Source: an uncultured Lachnospiraceae bacterium | GTDB taxonomy: Bacteria > Bacillota > Clostridia > Lachnospirales > Lachnospiraceae | Direction of reading: 5' to 3' | Length of the DNA: 64,000 nt | Assembly: GCA_947589305.1 (NCBI GenBank) | Contig: CANQAP010000001.1 | Location: forward strand, 124,001-188,000 | Shown here: piece after piece, positions 51,071-61,166 of the stretch | Layout: every line of letters starts with the position of its first letter | Numbering within the stretch: the stretch's first letter is position 1 | The notes under the pieces: generated by a model | What the model saw: the letters and a program-made list of their open reading frames with translations, nothing else | The model's database searches: none | What the model was told of the DNA's origin: nothing | Made by a program: the position numbers and the translations under genes

Positions 51071-53082
51071 TTCTTGCGAAAACGGCAGGGTTTTGTTTTG
51101 GCGTAGAGCGTGCGGTCAACACCGTATATCAGGAAGCGGAAAAACAAAAACCGGTATATACATATGGACCGATCATACACAATGAAGAAGTGGTCCGGGA
51201 TCTGGAAAGCAAAGGCGTGCAGGTGATCCATTCGGAAGAAGAGTTACAGAATTTATCCGAAGGAACGGTTGTCATCCGCTCACATGGCGTAGAAAAGAGG
51301 GTGTATGATATCATTCAGGAACGCGGTTTGACGTTAGTGGATGCCACCTGTCCGTTTGTACTCAAAATCCATACGATCGTTCAGGAAGAAAGCGAGCGGG
51401 GAAGCCGTATCGTGATCATCGGCAACAATGAACATCCGGAAGTGGAAGGAATCAAAGGCTGGTGTAAGACAACGCCGTTTGTGGTGGAAACGAAAGAAGA
51501 TGCGGATGCGATCGAAGTCTCTCCGGAAGAAAGATTGGTCATTGTATCGCAAACGACATTTAATAACAAGAAATTTCAAGAATTAGTTGAAATTATATCA
51601 AAAAAAGGGTATGATAGTAGTGCTTATAATACGATATGCAATGCGACCGAAGCGAGACAGAAAGAAACGGCGGAGCTTGCTGCGAATGCGGATGCCATGA
51701 TCGTAATAGGCGGTAAGAATAGCTCAAACACACAGAAGCTATATGATATCAGCAAGACTGAATGTGCAAATACTTACTATATACAGACACTCGTTGACTT
51801 GGATTTGACTGCTTTTGAATCCGTAAGTAGGGTAGGTATTACTGCAGGGGCATCTACCCCAAAGAATATTATTAAGGAGGTTCATGACGGCATGTCAGAA
51901 TTAAGTTTTGAAGAATTACTACAAGAGGAAGAAAAGAACAGTATCCAGATAGCTGTAGGAAAACAGGTAGAAGGAGAAATTTTAAGTGTTCGCCCGGACG
52001 AGATCATCGTAAACATTAATTATAAATCAGAGGGCGTGATCCCTAGGAATGAATACACGAATCAGCCGAATGCCGATCTTACGACCATGGTGAACGTAGG
52101 TGATAAGATCACCGCAAAGGTCATCAAGACGAATGACGGGGAAGGACAGGTCTTATTGTCATATAAGCGTGTGGCTATGGATTTGGAAAATGATAAATTG
52201 GAAGCTGCATGTGAGAACGGCGATGTTCTGACCGGTAAAGTGGTACAGGTTATGGACGGCGGATTAACAGTGCTGTACGGAGAAAGCAGAGTTTTTATCC
52301 CGGCAAGTCTGGTTTCGGATACCTATGAGAAGAATCTGGAAAAATATCTGGATCAGGATATAGAATTTGTCATTACGGAATGCAATCCAAGAAAGCGCAG
52401 AATCATCGGCAACCGGAAGATGCTTTTGGTCGCACAGAAGAAAGAAGCCCAGAAAGCACTGTTTGAAAAGATAGAAGTCGGTATGACGATGGAAGGAACC
52501 GTGAAGAATGTAACGGATTTCGGTGCGTTTATTGATTTAGGCGGAGCGGATGGTTTGCTGCATATTTCGGAAATGTCTTGGGGAAGAGTCGAGCATCCGA
52601 AGAAGGCGTTTAAAGTAGGCGATACCGTGAAGGTGTTTATTAAGGATATACAAGGAAGCAAGATCGCATTAAGCATGAAGTTCCCGGATCAGAATCCATG
52701 GATGAATGCAGCGGAGAAGTATGCGGTTGGCACTGTTGTTGAAGGACGTGTTGCCAGAATGACGGATTTCGGCGCATTTATTGAATTGGAACCGGGTGTG
52801 GATGCTTTGCTGCATGTATCGCAGATCGCGCGGGAACATATTGAGAAGCCTTCTTCCGTATTGACCGTTGGACAGGAGATTACCGCAAAAGTGGTAGATT
52901 TTAAGGAAGAGGATAAGAAGATCAGCCTGAGCATGAAAGCATTGTTACCGGCGGAAGATGACAGCAGTCAGGAAGAACCGGCGGAAGAAGCTGTATCGAA
53001 AGACGATGCAGAAATGACACCGGAAGAATCTGTAGCGGAAGAAGTGACCGCGGATACGGCAGAGGAAGTACCGGAAGAATAA
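51061..53082 (+). CDS. ispH: 4-hydroxy-3-methylbut-2-enyl diphosphate reductase fused to S1 RNA-binding domain protein
   Basis: N-terminal IspH (AKTAGFCFGVERAV, RSHGVEKRVYDI, DATCPFV, AGASTPKNIIKEV). C-terminal S1 repeats (GTVKNVTDFGAFIDLGGADGLLHISEMSWGRV; GRVARMTDFGAFIELEPGVDALLHVSQIA). Confidence 0.95.
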   Translation: MEVILAKTAGFCFGVERAVNTVYQEAEKQKPVYTYGPIIHNEEVVRDLESKGVQVIHSEEELQNLSEGTVVIRSHGVEKRVYDIIQERGLTLVDATCPFVLKIHTIVQEESERGSRIVIIGNNEHPEVEGIKGWCKTTPFVVETKEDADAIEVSPEERLVIVSQTTFNNKKFQELVEIISKKGYDSSAYNTICNATEARQKETAELAANADAMIVIGGKNSSNTQKLYDISKTECANTYYIQTLVDLDLTAFESVSRVGITAGASTPKNIIKEVHDGMSELSFEELLQEEEKNSIQIAVGKQVEGEILSVRPDEIIVNINYKSEGVIPRNEYTNQPNADLTTMVNVGDKITAKVIKTNDGEGQVLLSYKRVAMDLENDKLEAACENGDVLTGKVVQVMDGGLTVLYGESRVFIPASLVSDTYEKNLEKYLDQDIEFVITECNPRKRRIIGNRKMLLVAQKKEAQKALFEKIEVGMTMEGTVKNVTDFGAFIDLGGADGLLHISEMSWGRVEHPKKAFKVGDTVKVFIKDIQGSKIALSMKFPDQNPWMNAAEKYAVGTVVEGRVARMTDFGAFIELEPGVDALLHVSQIAREHIEKPSSVLTVGQEITAKVVDFKEEDKKISLSMKALLPAEDDSSQEEPAEEAVSKDDAEMTPEESVAEEVTADTAEEVPEE

Positions 53083-53118
53083 AACGAATGGATTGAGAAT
53101 ATACAATAGAAACTCATC

Positions 53119-53156
53119 ATTGGACTGTCGGAGTGGTTTCGGCAGTTCAATTTTTA
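53119..53156 (+). terminator. Rho-independent terminator after ispH-S1
   Basis: attggactgtc ... ggcagttcaattttt. Confidence 0.7.
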
Positions 53157-53201
53157 TCAGTCAGATATTCTGATTAGGGGTTATCATCGGAGAAAAATCA
53201 T

Positions 53202-53984
53202 ATGACAGGTTATGAAGAATTCAAAAAAGAGATCATGAGTCTGACCGGAATTGATTTAAATGCTTATAAAGAACGGCAGATGAAGCGTAGGATCAGCACG
53301 CTATGCAGTAAATATGGATTTCATAATTATGAGGATTTTTATCAGGATTTACGCAGAAATAAAGAACATCAGGCTCAGTTCTTAAATTATCTGACCATCA
53401 ATGTGTCGGAATTTTACCGGAATCCGATGCAATGGCAGGTCTTGGAGACGAAGATCATCCCGGAACTTCTTCAGGGGCATAAAGACTCTCTGAAAATCTG
53501 GAGCGCCGCCTGTTCCACCGGCGATGAACCGTATACGATCGTGATGATGTTAAAAGAGCGGTTTCCGCATGTCAAGGTTACATTGAAAGCGACGGATATC
53601 GACAATGAGGTTTTGGCAGCTGCAAAACAGGGATGTTATTCAGACAAAAGCATCCTGAATCTGCCTCCTGCTTATGTCAGCAAGTACTTTCACAGGCAGG
53701 AAAACGGGAAATATCTGTTATCAGAAGAAATCAAACGGTGTGTGGAATTTCAACAACACAATCTTCTTTCCGATGCGTATGATACCAATTACGACCTGAT
53801 CGTATGCAGAAATGTCCTGATCTATTTTACGGAAGAAGCGAAAATGGAAGTCTTTAAACGGTTCCATCACTCCTTGCGTCCGAACGGCTATCTGTTCATC
53901 GGCAGTACCGAACAGATTTTACAAGCCAAGAATATTCATTTTGAATCAAAGTATTCTTTTTTCTATAAAAAATTGGTCGAATAG
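53202..53984 (+). CDS. cheR: CheR-type protein-glutamate methyltransferase
   Basis: LTINVSEFYRNPMQWQVLE, KIWSAACSTGDEPYTIVMML, DLIVCRNVLIYFTEEAK, GYLFIGSTEQI. Confidence 0.92.
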   Translation: MTGYEEFKKEIMSLTGIDLNAYKERQMKRRISTLCSKYGFHNYEDFYQDLRRNKEHQAQFLNYLTINVSEFYRNPMQWQVLETKIIPELLQGHKDSLKIWSAACSTGDEPYTIVMMLKERFPHVKVTLKATDIDNEVLAAAKQGCYSDKSILNLPPAYVSKYFHRQENGKYLLSEEIKRCVEFQQHNLLSDAYDTNYDLIVCRNVLIYFTEEAKMEVFKRFHHSLRPNGYLFIGSTEQILQAKNIHFESKYSFFYKKLVE

Positions 53985-54007
53985 CGGCGTATTACATGCG
54001 TGGCATA

Positions 54008-55099
54008 TTACATGCTTCTGCAGAGATTGCGGGCATATTCCACCCAAAAATCCGACGTTTGAAAATCGATATCATCTACGCATACAAACGTTTGCCGGTC
54101 CCGATAGTTTCTTCGGAATAAAGGGATGCCGGGAGCGGAAAAGGATTGCGGATACGGTAAGAACGGACCTTCTTTTTTTAGAAAGCAGGTCTCTTTTTTT
54201 ACTTTTTCTTTATATGGGGCGTCTACGAAGGCGGCAACGCTTTTATGGATCACAGTGTCTTCCGCAGGAAGATAGTAATAGTCCTTCCAGTCCGGCAGGA
54301 AGTATTTCATTTCTTCTTCGGTCAGAGGGATGGTTATGGTTGCCTGATCGCCGTATCCGTTCCATGTATATTCGGACGTGCAGATGAGAAAACGGAGAGG
54401 GAGCGGATAAGGAAGATGGAGCAGGAGCCGGATCTGTGCTGCCTGCCGGCTGACTTCAAGCAGTGTAAATTCTCCGGCAGCAAGGGACTGAAAATGCAGC
54501 AGGCTGAGCAGCGGGATCAAGCCTTCTAAGTCCTCGAAGTTGTGTCGGAACAGGATCTGTTCCGTTTCCGGATCCGGATGTTTTAAATAGGCGCGGTACA
54601 AAGGGATCAGATCACCGCCGGTGTAGGGATCGGTCCGGGTGATCTGCAGGGCTTCTTCAATGGTCTTTAATTTCAGATTCGGCAGTTGCAGACCATGTTT
54701 ATAGGCTTTGATCACTTTATAGAGGTCTATGCTTTGAACATGGTTTCGCAGGTTATCATGCGGCAGGCGCAGTCCGAGCGTTTCATATTGTCTGCATTTT
54801 TCAAGCAGGTAAGGAATATCAAATCCGTCGCCGTTAAAGTGGATCCATGTAGGATAAGAAGCAAGAACCTCAGTAAAGCATTGAAGAAGGGTATATTCCG
54901 ATCTGCCGTCTTCGTTCAATAAGATACGGTACTGCCAATGACCGGATTGGTAATAACTATATCCGATCATATAGAGCGCAGTGTTTTTTGGCGAGAAACC
55001 GGTCGTCTCGATATCAAACAATAGTACATCTTCCGGTTTTTCCCAGTGTTCCAACTGATAACATTCCGTTTGTTCAAAAGTACCGTTCCATTCTTTCAT
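54008..55099 (-). CDS. RNase H-like 3'-5' exonuclease domain protein (YprB-like)
   Basis: DVLLFDIETTGFSPKNTALYMIGYSY, WIHFNGDGFDIPYLLEKC, PNLKLKTIE, DLEGLIPLL. Confidence 0.85.
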   Translation of the reverse strand: MKEWNGTFEQTECYQLEHWEKPEDVLLFDIETTGFSPKNTALYMIGYSYYQSGHWQYRILLNEDGRSEYTLLQCFTEVLASYPTWIHFNGDGFDIPYLLEKCRQYETLGLRLPHDNLRNHVQSIDLYKVIKAYKHGLQLPNLKLKTIEEALQITRTDPYTGGDLIPLYRAYLKHPDPETEQILFRHNFEDLEGLIPLLSLLHFQSLAAGEFTLLEVSRQAAQIRLLLHLPYPLPLRFLICTSEYTWNGYGDQATITIPLTEEEMKYFLPDWKDYYYLPAEDTVIHKSVAAFVDAPYKEKVKKETCFLKKEGPFLPYPQSFSAPGIPLFRRNYRDRQTFVCVDDIDFQTSDFWVEYARNLCRSM

Positions 55100-55189
55100 C
55101 CCGTTTCTCCTTTGTTGTTTGGTCTGCCTGTTTGCAGTGGATCATTTGTGGTTATCATAACAAATTTTAAGGAGATTTGCAGTTATTTT

Positions 55190-55218
55190 TTGCGTAATGC
55201 CTGATTCTGTGATATACT
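55190..55218 (+). promoter_or_regulatory. Putative promoter of ruvAB
   Basis: TTGCGT - 17 nt - TATACT. Confidence 0.5.
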
Positions 55219-55291
55219 ACTTACGTTACATAGGCACAAAGAGACAGAGGAAATTCCGTAGCATCTAAACGGAATATGAATGGTGATTCAG

Positions 55292-55894
55292 ATGTTGGCA
55301 TATATCAGGGGAATCTTAGAAGAGATAGAAGACGAAGCGGTCATTGTGGACCATCAGGGAATGGGATATCGCATTTATACGAGCGGGACGGATATGGAAG
55401 CTATGCCGCCGATCGGAGAAGCAGTCACATTCTATCTGCATATGAACATTCGGGAAGACGATATCAGTCTGTATGGATTTACATCAAAAGAAGCCCTCCG
55501 TCTGTTTCGGCAGTTGATCGCAATCTCAGGGATTGGTCCGAAGGCAGGATTGGCGATCTTATCCGCCATGTCGGTGCGGGAGGCGCAGATGGCGATCATG
55601 AGCGGTGATGTGAAGACCCTGACGAAAGCGAACGGTATCGGTACGAAGGTAGCCCAGAGGGTCATTATGGAACTGAAAGACAAAATGGACTGGGATCTGC
55701 TCCCGCCTGCCGACGGGCATGACGAGATGATCGAATCCGAAGAATATACGGATCACGCAACTGCGGCAGCCATGGCATTAGTCAGTCTGGGATATTCCCG
55801 TATGGAAGCGATGCAGGCGATCAAAAAGGTGGAACATGCGGATCAGTTGACAGAAGAAGGACTCTTGAAAGCGGCTCTGAAGAAGATGTTGTAA
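55292..55894 (+). CDS. ruvA: Holliday junction branch migration protein RuvA
   Basis: MLAYIRGILEEIEDEAVIVDHQGMGYRIYTS, ISGIGPKAGLAILSAMS, ANGIGTKVAQRVIMELKDK. Start uncertain (track 55280). Confidence 0.95.
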   Translation: MLAYIRGILEEIEDEAVIVDHQGMGYRIYTSGTDMEAMPPIGEAVTFYLHMNIREDDISLYGFTSKEALRLFRQLIAISGIGPKAGLAILSAMSVREAQMAIMSGDVKTLTKANGIGTKVAQRVIMELKDKMDWDLLPPADGHDEMIESEEYTDHATAAAMALVSLGYSRMEAMQAIKKVEHADQLTEEGLLKAALKKML

Positions 55895-55920
55895 AGGCAT
55901 GAGACGGAGATTGAAGGACT

Positions 55921-56931
55921 ATGAACAATCGTATGATCACAACTGAATTTACGGAAGAAGACAGTGCAATCGAAAGTAATCTGCGACCGAAATATCTGGA
56001 TGATTATATCGGGCAGGAAAAAGTAAAGAACAATCTGAAGGTCTTTATTGAAGCGGCAAAACAAAGAGGCGAAGCATTAGATCACGTCTTGTTATATGGT
56101 CCTCCGGGACTGGGAAAGACGACACTTGCCTCGATCGTGGCAAATGAAATGAAAGTGAATCTAAAGATCACATCCGGTCCCGCTATAGAAAAGGCGGGAG
56201 AATTGGCTGCCATTCTCAACAATTTGTCGGAACATGATGTGTTGTTTATTGATGAGATCCACCGGCTGAACCGGCAGGTAGAGGAAGTGCTGTATCCGGC
56301 GATGGAGGACTATGCGATTGATGTTATGATCGGGAAAGGAGCGGCGGCGCGTTCCATCCGGTTGGATCTTCCTCATTTTACTCTGATCGGCGCGACGACA
56401 CGGGCAGGCATGCTGACGGCGCCGCTGCGCGACCGGTTTGGCGTGATCAACCGTCTTGAGTTTTATACCAATGAGGAGTTACAGGATATCTTGGAACGTT
56501 CGGCGTATGTGCTGGGGATTTCTCTGGATGATTCCGGCGCGGCGGAGATTGCCAGACGTTCAAGGGGAACTCCGCGATTGGCGAATCGTCTGTTAAAGCG
56601 TGTCCGTGATTTTGCGGAAGTGGAATATCAGGGCGCCATTACCTACGAAGTTGCCCGTACCGCTTTGGATCGTTTGGAAGTCGATACACTGGGATTGGAC
56701 GAAACGGACCGGCGTATGCTAAAGACGATGATCATGAAATTTCATGGAAAACCGGTGGGGCTGGATACCTTGGCGGCAGCGATCGGTGAGGATGCAGGTA
56801 CGATTGAAGAAGTATATGAACCGTTTTTGATTAAGAACGGGTTTATCAACCGAACCCCGAGAGGGCGCGTGGTAACGGAATTATGTTACCGGCATTTCGG
56901 TCTGGAAGCCCAAATACCAAAGAATGAATAA
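55921..56931 (+). CDS. ruvB: Holliday junction branch migration helicase RuvB
   Basis: [84 protein letters not shown]. Confidence 0.98.
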   Translation: MNNRMITTEFTEEDSAIESNLRPKYLDDYIGQEKVKNNLKVFIEAAKQRGEALDHVLLYGPPGLGKTTLASIVANEMKVNLKITSGPAIEKAGELAAILNNLSEHDVLFIDEIHRLNRQVEEVLYPAMEDYAIDVMIGKGAAARSIRLDLPHFTLIGATTRAGMLTAPLRDRFGVINRLEFYTNEELQDILERSAYVLGISLDDSGAAEIARRSRGTPRLANRLLKRVRDFAEVEYQGAITYEVARTALDRLEVDTLGLDETDRRMLKTMIMKFHGKPVGLDTLAAAIGEDAGTIEEVYEPFLIKNGFINRTPRGRVVTELCYRHFGLEAQIPKNE

Positions 56932-56941
56932 GGAGGTTGCT

Positions 56942-57349
56942 ATGGCACAGAAAAAAGACATACCGGTGATCATCAATGGAAAGGTATATACGCTGAGTGG
57001 ATATGAAAGTGAAGAGTATCTGCAGAGCATTGCTATGTACATTAACAATAAAATTACGGAATGCAAGTCCAGCGAGCATTATCGGAAGCTGAATACGGAA
57101 TATCAGGGCGTATTGCTCGCCCTCAATATCGCCGACGATTATTTTAAGGCAAAAAAACAAGTGGAAGAATCCGGTAAAGTGGAGGATGAGAAGGAAAAGC
57201 AGTTATATGATCTGCGGCATGAGGTGATCGAAACGCGGATCAAACAGGAATCCGCTCTGAAACTGGTCGAAGAGTATAAGGAACAGGTCAATGCCCTTCA
57301 GCGGAAGATTTTACAACTGGAGGCAGAACACAACCGGAAAGATAAGTAA
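56942..57349 (+). CDS. zapA: Cell division protein ZapA
   Basis: KDIPVIINGKVYTLSGYESEEYLQSIAMYINNKI plus C-terminal coiled coil. ATG at 56942 after AAGGAGG. Confidence 0.9.
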   Translation: MAQKKDIPVIINGKVYTLSGYESEEYLQSIAMYINNKITECKSSEHYRKLNTEYQGVLLALNIADDYFKAKKQVEESGKVEDEKEKQLYDLRHEVIETRIKQESALKLVEEYKEQVNALQRKILQLEAEHNRKDK

Positions 57350-57364
57350 AGCATAGGATATGTT

Positions 57365-59713
57365 ATGAAAAAGGGAACACCTGAAATTTTGGCGCCGGCA
57401 GGTTCTTTGGATATCATGAAACGGGCGTTTCAGGCAGGAGCGGATGCCGTATATCTTGCCGGACCGTATTTCGGAGCCAGAGCCTATGCCGTCAACCTGA
57501 CGGAGAAGGAATTGTTACAGGGCATCGAATACGCACGGTTTCATGATAAGAAACTGTATCTGACGGTAAATACGTTGTTGAAAAACGAGGAAATAGACCG
57601 CCTTTATTCATATCTACAGGCACCGTATGAGGCGGGACTGCCAGCCGTTATCGTACAGGATCTCGGTGTGGCGGCACTGATACGGGAATGTTTTCCGAAG
57701 CTGGATATCCATGCCAGTACGCAGATGTCCGTCACCTCGGTTTATGCAACCGATCTGCTTCGGACACTTGGTGTTACCCGCATCGTTCCGGCAAGGGAAT
57801 TATCCATCGGGGAAATCCGCTCTCTCAAGGAAGCGTCCGGTCTGGAAGTAGAAGTGTTTGTCCACGGCGCTTTGTGCTACTCGTATTCCGGGCAATGCCT
57901 GATGAGCAGTATGATCGGCGGGCGAAGCGGAAATCGGGGCAGGTGCGCCCAACCATGTAGACAGATTTACCGCACGGAACACGGAGCGGAAGGCTATCTG
58001 CTGAGTCTTAAGGATCTATGCGCGTTGCGTCTGGTGCCGGATCTGATACAGGCGGGCGTGGATTCTTTTAAAATCGAAGGACGGATGAAACAGGCGGAGT
58101 ATGTCGTGGCAACGGTAGAAGCATACCGCAGGGCGGTTGAATCTTGTCTGGACGGTCATGGATTTCCGGTCGATCAAGCAAAGGAACGGCTTGCGGATAT
58201 CTATAACCGCGGCGGATTTACGGAAGGTTATTTTTATCAAAGGAACGGGGCGGATATGATGGCTGTGGAACGTAATCATCATAACGGCATCCGTATAGGA
58301 ACGGTGGAGCGGATCTCCGGTCATCAGGTATGGATTCGTTTGACCGTCAATCTTCATATCGGCGATGTGTTAGAGATTCGTACCAAGCAGCGGATGGTGG
58401 TAGAACTGACCTCGGCATCGGAGGGAACTGCCGGCGCATTAGTATCTGTCAATGGAAGGCAGTTGCGATATATCCGGTGCGGTGATGCGGTCTTTCGGAC
58501 AAAGAATCATCAGATGTGCCGACAATTACTGGAAGAGAACGACAAAAAAAGATTGTCAGAAAACATTCAGATTTATGTTAGGTTAAAGAAAGACATTCCT
58601 GCTATGATAAGAGTATCGGGGAAAGGAAAGTCCGTGACGGTCAAGGGAGCGACTGTGACGCGGGCGGACCGGCATCCGGTAACGCGGGAAGCCTTAACGG
58701 AAAAGCTGAATAAACTAGGCGATATGCCGTTTACGCTCACATCGGTCACGATAGAGTTAGAGGATGACTGTTTTTATTCCATGAAAGAATTTAACCATCT
58801 GCGGCGAACCGCTATGCAGGAATTTCTCCGGCAATGTACCGATTGTCACTCTCGGAGGATATCGTCCGCCGAACAGTTTCAGAAAGCGGTCCATGACATG
58901 GCACAGCCACCTGCTTCGAGTGTGCTGCAAGAAATGCCGCTGTTGGCGGTGAGCGTTTCTACATCCGAACAGTTGGAAGTGGTTTTGGACACCCGGCAAG
59001 TGAAACGGATCGATCTGGAAACGGAATGTTTTCCCGAAAACGAATTATCGGAGGCGGTCAAACGAATACGGCAGACAGACAGGCTTTGTTATCTGGCACT
59101 GCCCAGAATGTTTCGCGCCGACATGGAAACCAGCCTGAAGGATTGGTCGGAACTGTCGGCTGACGGTTATGTAGTGCGTACCATTGACGAGGCGGGATGG
59201 ATACACCGTTTTCTGCCGGATGCGCAGGTGGTCTGCGATCAGGGGATGTATGCTTATAACCGTTCGGCTGCTTATGCGTTTCATGAATGGTTTCCGAACT
59301 GCCATCTGACGCTACCGGCAGAACTCGATCAAAGAGAACTGGATGCACTGGTGAGATCCGCCTCACAGGCGCCATGGGAGTGGATGATCTATACGTCACA
59401 ACCGGTTATGATATCGTCACAGTGTCTCCAAAAGACGACCGGCAACTGTACCCATACGTCAGGCAGTGAGCGTATCAGCAATCGGCATCGGGACGGTTAT
59501 CGGGTAAGGCGCATCTGCAAATTTTGCTATAATGTGATCGTTGAGGAACAACCGACCGCTTTGTTTGGCGTTAGGGAGAGCTTTCAAACATATCCAATCG
59601 TGGTTCATCGGATCGGATTGACGGAAGAAAGTGCTAAGGAGACAAGAGCCATATTAAACGGGCAACCGCTCGGAGCGTGTGGCACCGGTCATCTTAAGAA
59701 AGGGATAGAATAG
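57365..59713 (+). CDS. Peptidase U32 family protein
   Basis: PEILAPAGSLDIMKRAFQAGADAVYLAGPYFGARAYAVN, VFVHGALCYSYSGQCLMSSMIGGRSGNRGRCAQPCR, SFKIEGRMKQAEYVA-like. Confidence 0.94.
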   Translation: MKKGTPEILAPAGSLDIMKRAFQAGADAVYLAGPYFGARAYAVNLTEKELLQGIEYARFHDKKLYLTVNTLLKNEEIDRLYSYLQAPYEAGLPAVIVQDLGVAALIRECFPKLDIHASTQMSVTSVYATDLLRTLGVTRIVPARELSIGEIRSLKEASGLEVEVFVHGALCYSYSGQCLMSSMIGGRSGNRGRCAQPCRQIYRTEHGAEGYLLSLKDLCALRLVPDLIQAGVDSFKIEGRMKQAEYVVATVEAYRRAVESCLDGHGFPVDQAKERLADIYNRGGFTEGYFYQRNGADMMAVERNHHNGIRIGTVERISGHQVWIRLTVNLHIGDVLEIRTKQRMVVELTSASEGTAGALVSVNGRQLRYIRCGDAVFRTKNHQMCRQLLEENDKKRLSENIQIYVRLKKDIPAMIRVSGKGKSVTVKGATVTRADRHPVTREALTEKLNKLGDMPFTLTSVTIELEDDCFYSMKEFNHLRRTAMQEFLRQCTDCHSRRISSAEQFQKAVHDMAQPPASSVLQEMPLLAVSVSTSEQLEVVLDTRQVKRIDLETECFPENELSEAVKRIRQTDRLCYLALPRMFRADMETSLKDWSELSADGYVVRTIDEAGWIHRFLPDAQVVCDQGMYAYNRSAAYAFHEWFPNCHLTLPAELDQRELDALVRSASQAPWEWMIYTSQPVMISSQCLQKTTGNCTHTSGSERISNRHRDGYRVRRICKFCYNVIVEEQPTALFGVRESFQTYPIVVHRIGLTEESAKETRAILNGQPLGACGTGHLKKGIE

Positions 59714-59717
59714 CAAT

Positions 59718-61166
59718 ATGGTTACGGTTATTACGATTATTGCACAATATATCAGTATTATTTTGCTTGCGATCTATGGATGGCTGTGTTTCAGCATTAT
59801 CCGTCCGCTGGATCCGAACGTCCGGAATAAGAAACTGTCGAAACAGATCATCCTAGTCTTTACGATACATTTTCTATGGTATTTGATTTTGTTTTTACGG
59901 ATGAATTCCATGAAAGTCCTGATCCTGTACGGAGCGGAAATTCTGGTGGCGATCCTGTATATGGTTTTATATCATCATTACTATCCATATTCCTCGCGAT
60001 TGGTCACGAATAATATGTGTTTTCTGTTATTATTCGGATATACCATGCTGACGCGTCTCAATATGGGGCTGGCGATCAAACAGTTTGCGATCTCGACGGT
60101 TTCCCTGCTGTTGGTGAGTTTTATTCCGGCGATCATGATCCGTTACCGCAATCTGCGTAATTATTATTATGTCTATGCGGTATTGGGGATCCTCATACTG
60201 GCGATGGTCTTTATTCCGGGAGAGGGATTGATACACGGCGTCGAGGAATATGGCGCAAGAAACTGGCTGGCTTTTCAATTACCGGGGGTTTCGTTTTCCC
60301 TGCAGCCGTCCGAGTATGTAAAGATTCTGTTTGTGTTTTTTGTGGCGAGTATATTGGCTAAGAGTACGGAGTTTCGACAGGTTTTGATCGCAACGGCGTG
60401 TGCGGCGGCGCATGTCGGTGTGTTGGTACTGGAAAAAGACCTTGGCGGCGCCTTGATATTTTTTATCATCTATGTGATGATGCTTTATGTTGCAACCAGA
60501 CGGGCGTATTATTTCTTCGGATGTATCGGCGGTGCGTGTGCCTTGGGCTGTCTCGCATTCCTGCTGTTCCGGGAGCGATTGTTTGAGCATGTGGTGGTCC
60601 GCATCCAAAACTGGCTGAATCCGTGGGCAGACATTGACAATCGAGGGTTTCAGATCGCGCAATCCCTGTTTGCCATCGGTTCCGGCGGCTGGTTTGGTTC
60701 CGGGCTTGGAAACGGCATGCCGGAGAGTATACCGGTTCGGGAAAGTGATTTTATTTTTTCTGCGATCGCGGAAGAAATGGGCGTACTGGCTGCCCTGATC
60801 TTAATCCTGATCTGTTTCAGTGTTTTTTTAGCGTTTATAGATATTGCCATGCGAAGCAAGCGGTTGTTTTATAAGAATATGGCGTTTGGGTTTGCCATCT
60901 GCTATATTTTTCAGATCCTGTTAAATATCGGCGGAGCTACCAAGTTCATTCCGTCTACCGGCGTGACATTGCCGTTAGTCAGTTATGGATTGAGTTCCGT
61001 TACCAGCACTCTGATTATTTTTCAGATTATTCAGGGTATTACAAGTATAACAAGTAAAGAGGCTGAGAAAATTGAACGAGAAAAAGAAAAGATCTTCCTC
61101 GCTTCCGAATCCGCAGGACTTCCTGAGGAAAGAAAAACGCCGAAGCGAAAAAAACAAAATAGCTAA
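59718..61166 (+). CDS. FtsW/RodA/SpoVE family cell-cycle/peptidoglycan polymerase
   Basis: QPSEYVKILFVFFVASILAK, RIQNWLNPWADIDNRGFQIAQSLFAIGSGGWFGSGLGNG, ESDFIFSAIAEEMG, FIPSTGVTLPLVSYGLSSV. Confidence 0.94.
   Translation: MVTVITIIAQYISIILLAIYGWLCFSIIRPLDPNVRNKKLSKQIILVFTIHFLWYLILFLRMNSMKVLILYGAEILVAILYMVLYHHYYPYSSRLVTNNMCFLLLFGYTMLTRLNMGLAIKQFAISTVSLLLVSFIPAIMIRYRNLRNYYYVYAVLGILILAMVFIPGEGLIHGVEEYGARNWLAFQLPGVSFSLQPSEYVKILFVFFVASILAKSTEFRQVLIATACAAAHVGVLVLEKDLGGALIFFIIYVMMLYVATRRAYYFFGCIGGACALGCLAFLLFRERLFEHVVVRIQNWLNPWADIDNRGFQIAQSLFAIGSGGWFGSGLGNGMPESIPVRESDFIFSAIAEEMGVLAALILILICFSVFLAFIDIAMRSKRLFYKNMAFGFAICYIFQILLNIGGATKFIPSTGVTLPLVSYGLSSVTSTLIIFQIIQGITSITSKEAEKIEREKEKIFLASESAGLPEERKTPKRKKQNS

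Noticed and set aside
53990-54020. Short direct repeat tattacatgc x2 between cheR and the YprB-like gene
   Set aside because: Only two 10-bp copies; no flanking element or target-site structure.
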